Assembly (NCBI RefSeq): GCF_013402815.2 | Contig: NZ_CP058601.1 | Coordinates: forward strand, 3,534,001 to 3,598,000 | Reading direction: 5' to 3' | From: Natrinema halophilum | GTDB taxonomy: Archaea > Halobacteriota > Halobacteria > Halobacteriales > Natrialbaceae | DNA length: 64,000 bases | Shown here: one piece after another, positions 8,042-15,128 of the stretch | Layout: each line of letters opens with the position of its first letter | How positions within the stretch are numbered: position 1 is the stretch's first letter | Program-made: the position numbers and the translations under genes | The notes under the pieces: generated by a model | What the model saw: only the letters and a program-made list of their open reading frames with translations | Database searches by the model: none | What the model was told of the DNA's origin: nothing

Positions 8042-9976
8042 TTAGGTCATCTCTGCCATCCCCGCCATCCCCGCCATCTCTGCCATCCCCGCCATCTCCG
8101 CCATCTCTTCGGATTCCGGTTCGACGACGGAACAGCGAACAGTAACACTCGTGCCGTCCGCGTCCGTATCGAACTCGAGGTCGCCGCCGAGGGCGGTGAC
8201 GGACCACGAAACGATCCACAGACCAAGTCCGCTGCCGTGTTGGAGGGCCGTTTCCTCCCCGCGCTCGAGGACGGCGAGTTCGTGGTCCGGACTCCCGGGC
8301 CCGTTATCGCGGACGGTAAACACGGCTTTCCGATCGTCCGTGATGCGTTCGAGGCCGATCGTCACGCATGGATCGTCCGCGTCGTTGTGGGTAAGCCCGT
8401 TCTCGATGAGGTTTTCGAACGCGAGTTCGAACAGTTCGCGGTTCGATCGTATCGAGAGGTCGGCGGGAACTGACACGTCGACCCGTCCCTCCGCTTCGGC
8501 TTCGAGTTCGGCCGCGACCGACCTCAACGCGGCCAGGGCCGAGAAGGAGTCCGGCGACTGGGACGCGGATTCGATCGCGCGTTCGAACGCGCGGGCTTTC
8601 TCGCTCAGCTCGAGGACGCCCTCGACGTCGTCGTGAACTCTCGCGAGCATCGATGCGAGGTCGCCGTCGGCTCGGTCGGCGGCGATAGAGACGTAGCCCC
8701 GGGCGGCGGTCAGATCGTTCCGGAGGTTGTGGCGCAACACACGATTCAGAATCTCGAGTCGCTGCTCGCGTCGCCGTTGCTCGGTACTGTCCTGCAACAG
8801 GACGGTGTGGCCGACGATCCGGCCCGAACCGTCACGAAGTTCCGACGTCGAGACGGCGAGCTCTCGGCGAGTTCCGCCGACAGTGTCCGGAACGACCACC
8901 ATCTCGGAGAGCCTGTCGAGCGTCGAGCCGGTTACTTCCTCGAGCGGGTCGCCGAGAACGTCCGACGCCGCAACGTCGAACAGGGACTCGGCCGCCGGGT
9001 TACAGTCGACGATCCGTTCGTCCGTACCGACGGCGAGAAACGGATTCTCGAGGGCGTCGACCGCGGACTGATCGGCCCTGCGACGGACGGAGGGGCTGTA
9101 CGTGAACATGCCGCCGCCGACGAACGCGTAGGCGTCGAGGGCGACGTGAGGCAGAAACATGACCGCAGCGAGGGTTAGCTGCGGCGGGATCGGTTCGATT
9201 TTCAGGAGCCAGGCGAGCACGGCGATACCCGGCGGGAGGGTGCTGAGGCCGACGGCGAGCGCTTCTGTACGATAGAGCGGCCCGTAGCTCACGACCGTAT
9301 CGAAACGGAGTAGCGTGCCGGACGGTGCGGCCACCATCCCGAGCGAAATCGCGAAGAAAGCCCAGGCGTTGAGATCGTACGCTACTGTCGCCGCACCGAA
9401 GATCGGGTCGATTCGGAAGTTGTTCCAGACGATTTCGTGAAGCGGGTTCGTCACGACGAGCACCGTCGTAATCGCAGGGACGGTGAGGAGCGCACCGAAC
9501 CACGGCGTGCGGACGAGCGAACCGCGGCCGGTGTACTCGAGGCCGAAGGCCAGAAACGGCACACCGGTCCAGACGATGCCGATCCAGGTCAGCATCTCGA
9601 GGGCTACCCTGAGCGTCGGATCGTCGACGAACAACGAGACGCCGTAGGAGAGACACCACAGGGCCTGCGCCACGAGCACGAGCAGAAACCAGTTTGCACC
9701 CGGTTTCCCGCGGTGTCGTCGAAGATATCGGAGTAACAGGACCGTTCCGACCCCGGAGAGGAGTGATCCGGCTGCTGGCCATGGAACTGCCCCATCGTAC
9801 TCAGCGTTCGAGTACAGTGACTTCGGTTTGTGGTCCGATGGCCCGTCGATCTCGGTCACAGACGGGCGGAGACCGCCGAGAAACGCGGGGATCGGTGAGC
9901 GGAGACCGCGCTCGATGGAGCCGGTGGATTGTATAGAGGCTGGTCGCGGACGCACGAAACCGACCGCCGTGATCAA
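8042..9976 (-). CDS. 7TM-sensor histidine kinase with PAS domain
   Basis: Up to 644 residues. The frame opens at 9976, but the first 60 residues are not family-like and a GTG at 9859 or a later start may be used. The N-terminal half has seven hydrophobic helices (GSLLSGVGTVLLL ... MFLPHVALDAYAFVG), matching the histidine-kinase 7TM region. A PAS domain follows (ALENPFLAVGTDERIVDCNPAAESLFDV). Next comes a haloarchaeal-type H-box (ILNRVLRHNLRNDLTAARGY) and an HATPase domain with N-box (ENLIENGLTHN), DNGPG and GSGLGLWI. The protein ends in a Met/Ala/Glu/Gly repeat. It senses an unknown membrane or extracytoplasmic signal; no response regulator gene is adjacent. Confidence 0.88.
   Translation of the reverse strand: MITAVGFVRPRPASIQSTGSIERGLRSPIPAFLGGLRPSVTEIDGPSDHKPKSLYSNAEYDGAVPWPAAGSLLSGVGTVLLLRYLRRHRGKPGANWFLLVLVAQALWCLSYGVSLFVDDPTLRVALEMLTWIGIVWTGVPFLAFGLEYTGRGSLVRTPWFGALLTVPAITTVLVVTNPLHEIVWNNFRIDPIFGAATVAYDLNAWAFFAISLGMVAAPSGTLLRFDTVVSYGPLYRTEALAVGLSTLPPGIAVLAWLLKIEPIPPQLTLAAVMFLPHVALDAYAFVGGGMFTYSPSVRRRADQSAVDALENPFLAVGTDERIVDCNPAAESLFDVAASDVLGDPLEEVTGSTLDRLSEMVVVPDTVGGTRRELAVSTSELRDGSGRIVGHTVLLQDSTEQRRREQRLEILNRVLRHNLRNDLTAARGYVSIAADRADGDLASMLARVHDDVEGVLELSEKARAFERAIESASQSPDSFSALAALRSVAAELEAEAEGRVDVSVPADLSIRSNRELFELAFENLIENGLTHNDADDPCVTIGLERITDDRKAVFTVRDNGPGSPDHELAVLERGEETALQHGSGLGLWIVSWSVTALGGDLEFDTDADGTSVTVRCSVVEPESEEMAEMAGMAEMAGMAGMAEMT
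8048..8106. repeat. 9-bp periodic repeat encoding the kinase C-terminal MAE/MAG tail
   Basis: cat triplets recur every 9 bases (8048, 8057, 8066, 8075, 8084, 8093, 8102) within units of the type gccatccc or gccatctct. On the minus strand this encodes a Met-Ala-Glu/Gly tripeptide repeat just before the TAA stop of the histidine kinase. Confidence 0.85.
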
Positions 9977-10044
9977 ACGGCTGCTTCCCCAGGCCGCGTC
10001 TTTTAGGTCGGGACGCCGTAACGAGAAGACGTTCCGAGTGGGTC

Positions 10045-11568
10045 ATGAACGTCTGTATCGTCCTCGGCCATCCGCGAACCGATAGTTTGTGCGGCGCACT
10101 CGCCGAGGCCTATCGCGACGGAGCACTCGATGCGGGGACGGACGTTCGAGAACTCGCCGTCGCCGATCTCGAGTTCGACCCGGACGTTCGCGCGGAGACG
10201 CCCGACGACCAGGAGTTGGAATCCGACCTCGTCGAAGCCAGAGCGCGGATTCGCTGGGCGGATCACCTCGTCTTCGTCTATCCGAACTGGTGGGGGACCA
10301 TGCCGGCGCGGCTCAAGGGGTTTTTCGACCGCACGTTTACATCCGGCTTCGCGTTCTCGTTTTACGACGACGGCGAGGGGGCGGGTCACGAGAAACTGCT
10401 TGACGACAAAACTGCCGAACTGATCGTCACGATGGACGTGCCGCCGTGGGTATATCGCTGGATCTATCGCCAGCCGGGCCACAACGCCGTCAAGCGCGCG
10501 ACGCTGGGGTTTGCCGGGATTAGAACGACGCGGGTAACGAACTTCGGGCCAGTCGAGTCGTCGACGCCAGACGAACGCGAGGGGTGGCTCGAGAAAACGA
10601 CCCGGTTGGGTCGGCGACTCGCCGTCGGGCCGGAGCCTCGGCGGAGGCGCATCCGACGTCGGGTGAGGTCGTGGGCGAAAGCCCTCCGGTTGCAGTTTTA
10701 TCCGATGTCGTGGGCGGCGTACACGATCGGCGCGATGGCGGCGTCGGGTGCGAGTGGCGTGTTCTCGTCCACCGCGTACTGGTTGGGGTTCGGCTTCCTC
10801 TTCTCTCTCGAAGCGGCGACGGTGCTAAGCAACGAGTACGTCGACTATCCATCCGATCGCGAGAACGCCTTCGCTGGACCGTTCACCGGCGGCTCACGCG
10901 TCCTCGTCGACGGCGAACTGGGATTCGACGATCTGCGGCGAGGGATCGTCGTCTCGGTCGCAGGGGCCGTCGCGTTCGGCGCGTCCGTCCTTGCCGCCGG
11001 AACCGGTTCACAGTACGCCGTGGCTGCGGCGATGGTGCTCCTGAGCACCCTGGCGCTCGGATACACGATACCGCCGCTGGAACTGTCCTACCGAACGCTC
11101 GGGGAACTGGACGTCGCCGTCACCCACAGCGTCGGCGTGTTGCTGTGCGGATTTCTCGTCCAGGGCGGCGCGTGGGCCGATCCGCGTCCGTGGTTGCTCT
11201 CCATCCCGTTCCTGTTGGCTATCCTGCCGTCGATAACGCTAGCAGGCGTTCCCGACCGCGCCGCCGATAGCGCGGCCGGAAAGGAGACGGTGGCCGTTCG
11301 CGCCGGTGTCGACGGGGCAGCGAGGGTCGCGATGGCGGCCGCGATACTGGCCAGTCTGGCCGCGGTCGTCTGGGCCGCGTTCGACGTGGCCGGAGGTGCA
11401 TACGGCCCGCTCGTCGCTCTCACCGTTCCGCACGCGCTCGGGCTGGTCTGGCTCCTTCAGACCCGTTTGCGAGGACAGACGGAACCGACGCGCATCGACG
11501 GGATGATGGCAGCCTCGCTCGGGTACCTGCTCTGGTTCGGCGCCGTTCCGTTGCTCAACCTCTCGTGA
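10045..11568 (+). CDS. Fusion: flavodoxin-fold NAD(P)H quinone oxidoreductase + UbiA prenyltransferase
   Basis: 507 residues in one frame from ATG 10045. Residues 1-195 form a Flavodoxin_2-type oxidoreductase: beta1 MNVCIVLGHPRTDS, the FMN loop YPNWWGTMPARLKGFFDRTF (about 80-98) and a conserved GHEKLL segment; such enzymes reduce quinones with NAD(P)H. A basic linker follows (RRRRIRRRVRSWAKAL). Residues 215-507 are a membrane-embedded UbiA prenyltransferase with 8-9 helices. It has both Asp-rich motifs: NEYVDYPSD (N263, D267, D271) and DRAAD (D404, D408) in the MenA-like arrangement. UbiA enzymes attach prenyl chains to aromatic quinone precursors or other acceptors. The fused pair suggests quinone or related prenyl-lipid chemistry at the membrane; the substrate is unknown. 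Confidence 0.85.
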   Translation: MNVCIVLGHPRTDSLCGALAEAYRDGALDAGTDVRELAVADLEFDPDVRAETPDDQELESDLVEARARIRWADHLVFVYPNWWGTMPARLKGFFDRTFTSGFAFSFYDDGEGAGHEKLLDDKTAELIVTMDVPPWVYRWIYRQPGHNAVKRATLGFAGIRTTRVTNFGPVESSTPDEREGWLEKTTRLGRRLAVGPEPRRRRIRRRVRSWAKALRLQFYPMSWAAYTIGAMAASGASGVFSSTAYWLGFGFLFSLEAATVLSNEYVDYPSDRENAFAGPFTGGSRVLVDGELGFDDLRRGIVVSVAGAVAFGASVLAAGTGSQYAVAAAMVLLSTLALGYTIPPLELSYRTLGELDVAVTHSVGVLLCGFLVQGGAWADPRPWLLSIPFLLAILPSITLAGVPDRAADSAAGKETVAVRAGVDGAARVAMAAAILASLAAVVWAAFDVAGGAYGPLVALTVPHALGLVWLLQTRLRGQTEPTRIDGMMAASLGYLLWFGAVPLLNLS

Positions 11569-11594
11569 ATCCGCTTCGGGGAGTTCCGAATCGA

Positions 11595-13214
11595 CTACTC
11601 GAGCAGCGACTCGCCGGTCATCTCGGGCGGTTGGGCGAGGTCGATCGTCTCGAGGATTGTGGGCGCAACGTCCGCGAGCGTGCCGCCTTCGCGAACCGTC
11701 CGACCGCCGTCGGTCCCGCCGCGTACGGTTTCACCGTTCGCGTTTCCGAGGTCGCGTTGGGACCTCGCTCTCGGAGCGAGGTAGATCAGCGGAACGTCGT
11801 TGTACGTATGCGCCGTATGCGGATCGTCTTCCGTTCCCATGTCGTCTGCGTTGCCGTGATCGGCGGTGATCAGGACGTGTGCGCCGGCGTTCTCGAGCGT
11901 TTCGACGAGCCGGCCCAGCTGTTCGTCGACGGCTTCGACGGCCGCGATCGCGGCGTCGTAGTCGCCGGTATGGCCGACCATGTCCGGATTGGCGTAGTTG
12001 AGGACGAGCACGTCCGGATCGTCGGATTCGATGACGTCGATCGCTGTGTCGGTTACCTCGGGGGCGCTCATCTCGGGTTGCAGGTCGTAGGTCGGCACGT
12101 CGGGGCTCTCGACGATTTCGCGGATCTCGCCGTCGAACTCGACTTCCCGGCCCCCGTTCAGGAAGTAGGTGACGTGCGCGTACTTCTCCGATTCGGCGAT
12201 CCGGAGTTGCGTTTTGCCTGCGTCGGCGAGTACCTCGCCGAGGACCTGTGCGGGCTGATTCGGCGGATAGGCGACGGGGAGGTCGAACGTCTTGTCGTAC
12301 TGGGTCATCATCACGACCTCGACGTCCGGGGGGCTGGTTTCGAAGGTATCCGACCAGTCCGCGGGTCGAATGTCGGCCAGCATCCGCGTCAACTGCCGAG
12401 CGCGATCGGAGCGGAAGTTGAACCAGACCACCGAATCGCCGTCCTCGAGGGCGGGCCGTCCCTGCTCGCGGCTTCGCCGCTCGCTCTCCGAGTTGCTGTG
12501 GGCCTCGCCCGTAACGAGCGTCGGCTCGACGAACTCGTCAGACACGTCGCGGTCGTAGGATTTCTCGACCGCGTCGACGGCCGATTCGGCGGTCCAGTCG
12601 GCCTCGCGGTTCACGATGGCGTCGTAGGCTCGCTTTGTCCGCTCCCAGTTCTGGTCGCGGTCCATCGCGTAGTACCGGCCGGTGACCGTCGCCACGTCGC
12701 CGGTGCCGTGGTCGGCGATAACGTCCTCGAGCGTGGCCAGATACTCGCGGCCGCCGGTCGGCGACGTGTCCCGGCCGTCGGTTATCGCGTGGGTGACGGC
12801 CTCGACGTCGCGGTCGGCCGCCATCTCGATCAGTGCGTGGAGGTGTGCCTGGTCGGAGTGGACCCCGCCGTCGCTGACGAGTCCGAGGAAGTGAACCCGG
12901 CCGTCGTTCTCGCGCGCTCGATCGAACGCTCGGTTTATCGCGTCGTTCTCCCGGAACGAGCCGTCCGCGATCGAGTCCGAGATGCGGGTGTACTCCTGAT
13001 GGACGACCCGGCCGGCCCCGATATTGAGGTGACCGACCTCGCTGTTTCCCATTTGGCCGTCCGGGAGACCCACGCGCCGGCCCGCAACCTCGAGCGTGCC
13101 GTACGCACCCGATTCAGCGAGACAGTCGAAGACGGGCGTCTCGGCCGCCGCAACCGCGTCCCTGCCACCGTCTCCGAGACCCCAGCCGTCGAGGACGATC
13201 AGCGCTGCGTCCAT
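11595..13214 (-). CDS. gpmI: 2,3-bisphosphoglycerate-independent phosphoglycerate mutase
   Basis: 539 residues from ATG 13214. The enzyme interconverts 3- and 2-phosphoglycerate in glycolysis and gluconeogenesis, using two Mn2+ ions and a phosphoserine intermediate. It shows the alkaline-phosphatase-superfamily start (ALIVLDGWGLGD, D9), the nucleophile Ser58 in DGQMGNSEVGHLNIGAGR, the HLHALI helix, the ITDGRDTSPTGG loop and the second metal site ITADHGNADDM. The ending LADVAPTILETIDLAQPPEMTG is canonical. A short repetitive Gly/Arg insert (NGETVRGGTDGGRTVREGG) precedes that ending. The gene is convergent with the fusion gene, 26 bases apart. Confidence 0.96.
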   Translation of the reverse strand: MDAALIVLDGWGLGDGGRDAVAAAETPVFDCLAESGAYGTLEVAGRRVGLPDGQMGNSEVGHLNIGAGRVVHQEYTRISDSIADGSFRENDAINRAFDRARENDGRVHFLGLVSDGGVHSDQAHLHALIEMAADRDVEAVTHAITDGRDTSPTGGREYLATLEDVIADHGTGDVATVTGRYYAMDRDQNWERTKRAYDAIVNREADWTAESAVDAVEKSYDRDVSDEFVEPTLVTGEAHSNSESERRSREQGRPALEDGDSVVWFNFRSDRARQLTRMLADIRPADWSDTFETSPPDVEVVMMTQYDKTFDLPVAYPPNQPAQVLGEVLADAGKTQLRIAESEKYAHVTYFLNGGREVEFDGEIREIVESPDVPTYDLQPEMSAPEVTDTAIDVIESDDPDVLVLNYANPDMVGHTGDYDAAIAAVEAVDEQLGRLVETLENAGAHVLITADHGNADDMGTEDDPHTAHTYNDVPLIYLAPRARSQRDLGNANGETVRGGTDGGRTVREGGTLADVAPTILETIDLAQPPEMTGESLLE

Positions 13215-13382
13215 GTGAAATCGGACACGAGCACGTCGTAACTAACTATCGTTGTTCGCCGCCGCCGAGAACGGGCCTGCATGGCAGAAATGAATTATTG
13301 CTCTCATTTCTATCGGAGAACTCGAACGGACGGAACGGAAGCGGTGCAGGCGAGCGCGACAGTCGGTTCTGTCGTCGCGTCG

Positions 13383-13646
13383 TCAGTCGTCACCGCAGTG
13401 GTCGAACGTCACGCCGCAGTCACCACAGACGGTTCCGTTTCCGGGCTTGCTTCGCTGTGCGAAAACGGCACCGCATTCGTCGCAGACCATGAAGAGTCGT
13501 TTTTCCGGAGCAACGCCCGCCCGGAATTCCGCGTGGATCCAGGCCTCGGAGTTCCCCGCTTCGAAGAGGGTGACTCCGGAACTGGTCTGTCGCCAATTGA
13601 CCGCACGATCGTCGCGTTCGGCGGACCGAATTTCTCGCTCGGACAT
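13383..13646 (-). CDS. Small zinc-ribbon protein
   Basis: 87 residues from ATG 13646 (MSEREIRSAERDD...). An in-frame upstream start near 13682 is possible, and the much longer open frame to 14306 is only a shadow of nurA. The first 45 residues end in a phrase (FEAGNSEAWIHAEF) resembling small haloarchaeal proteins with an ...NPDAWI motif. The rest is a zinc ribbon with two CxxC pairs, VCDECG and VCGDCG, and a further Cys near the end. It is probably a regulatory or nucleic-acid-associated protein, but no function is established. It is divergent from nurA across a 132-base promoter region. Confidence 0.7.
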   Translation of the reverse strand: MSEREIRSAERDDRAVNWRQTSSGVTLFEAGNSEAWIHAEFRAGVAPEKRLFMVCDECGAVFAQRSKPGNGTVCGDCGVTFDHCGDD

Positions 13647-13778
13647 CGAGATATCGTAGCCTCGATGCGCCCATACATACATTTTCTGATAGTTATTTAC
13701 CCGCCTTCGAGTTATCATCCCGGCCGCCGCGACCACTGGCTTTTTGCGGGTCGGGTCGGTGCCTCTCAGCATGACGCC

Positions 13779-15056
13779 ATGACGCTCGATCCGGTCCACT
13801 TCGACGGTATCGCGCGCCTCGCGAGGCGAATCGACCACGGGACCGACGAGCGCGACCGCCGCGCCTTCGCCGAGACCGTCTGGGAGTCGTTTCTCGACCC
13901 GCTGGTTCAGGACGGTCGAACGATCCTCGAGCCGGTCGACGAGCGAGCGCGACGGCTCGTCGACTGCGAAGCTGTCGCCCTCCAGGATCGCGAATACCCG
14001 ACCGAACACGGCCTGGATGCGGGAACGATCAATCCGACGTCGTTCAAAAACGGGCTCGTAATCGATATTGCGCAGGCGGCGATGAGCACGACGCCGAGCG
14101 ATCTCGACCTTCACCGGTCGCGAACAACGGTGATGACGGTCCACTCGAACGACGAGACGATGACCGTCGACGAGACGTGGGGCAAATTCGACGGCGGATA
14201 CAGCCGGAGCCGAGCGGTCAAGATACCGCCGCTGCCTCGATTCGCCGAGGGCGTTGTCCACGCGCTGGCGCTGTACCTCGCGGAGAGCACCCACGCCCTC
14301 GACCACGCCGGCGAGGTGTCCGACCTGCTCGTCCTCGACGGGCCGCTATACCCACGCGGGCTGCTGCGCTGGGCCGACCAGCACCCGGACCTCGCCGATT
14401 TCCTGCTCGACGACCCGCGACCCACGACCGTCCTCGAGAACTACGTCCGGCTCGTCGAGGACTTCGTCGATCGGGACGTCCCGCTCGTTGGATTCGTCAA
14501 AAACCCCGCGACTCGGGTCCTGACACGTACGCTGAAATCCAAACGCGACGTCGACGTCAGCGTTCCGTGGAGCAACGATTCGGCGCTGTTTACCCGCCTG
14601 CTCGAGCGCGGTGAGTACGTCGACGACGTCGACGGCGAGCGCTGGAAACGTGATCTGTCGGCGCTTTCGTACACGAACTGGTTCCGTTCGCGCGGCGGCG
14701 TCGACCGACCGCTGTCGATCGAAGGCGATGCGTTCGGCGTCGAGCGACACCTCGAGCACGAGGCCTACGAAGTCACCTTTTTCGTCGTCTACGATCCCCG
14801 CGACGATTTGCTCTATCGCGTCGAGGCCCCCTACGCGTTCACGAAGGACCCGGACACGCGAGAACGGCTGACGTTGCAACTGCTTCAGGACGTCGCCATC
14901 GCACACGGGCCGCCGAGAATCGTCGAAAAAGCGGACGAACTGGCTCGAATCGCCAGCCCGGAGAAAGCGTCGCTCCGCGAGACCCTCGAGGACCGATTCG
15001 ACGCGGCCCAGGATCGGACCTACGACGACCATCGCTGGGACGAACAGCCCTCCTAG
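13779..15056 (+). CDS. nurA: NurA-type nuclease domain protein
   Basis: 425 residues from ATG 13779 (MTLDPVHFDGIARL...); the frame is open from 13281 but the upstream part is antisense to the zinc-ribbon gene. NurA is the 5'-3' nuclease that works with the HerA hexamer in archaeal double-strand-break end resection, alongside Mre11-Rad50. Candidate metal-binding acids are D96 (GLVIDIAQAAM) and D187 (LLVLDGPLYPRG). The YTNWFRSRGG and FFVVYDPRDDLLYRVEAPYAF segments are characteristic of haloarchaeal NurA. The C-terminus is helical and acidic. herA is not adjacent; a HerA homologue begins at 20535. Confidence 0.85.
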   Translation: MTLDPVHFDGIARLARRIDHGTDERDRRAFAETVWESFLDPLVQDGRTILEPVDERARRLVDCEAVALQDREYPTEHGLDAGTINPTSFKNGLVIDIAQAAMSTTPSDLDLHRSRTTVMTVHSNDETMTVDETWGKFDGGYSRSRAVKIPPLPRFAEGVVHALALYLAESTHALDHAGEVSDLLVLDGPLYPRGLLRWADQHPDLADFLLDDPRPTTVLENYVRLVEDFVDRDVPLVGFVKNPATRVLTRTLKSKRDVDVSVPWSNDSALFTRLLERGEYVDDVDGERWKRDLSALSYTNWFRSRGGVDRPLSIEGDAFGVERHLEHEAYEVTFFVVYDPRDDLLYRVEAPYAFTKDPDTRERLTLQLLQDVAIAHGPPRIVEKADELARIASPEKASLRETLEDRFDAAQDRTYDDHRWDEQPS

Positions 15057-15128
15057 CGGTCGGTATCGTGCCCCGCTTCTCTGATGACTCGATTCCGAAC
15101 TGTGACCCGGGCGGTTCGGGCGGTTCGT

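Noticed and set aside
13383-14306. 307-codon minus frame
   Set aside because: The N-terminal two thirds is antisense to nurA; only the zinc-ribbon part from 13646 is gene-like.
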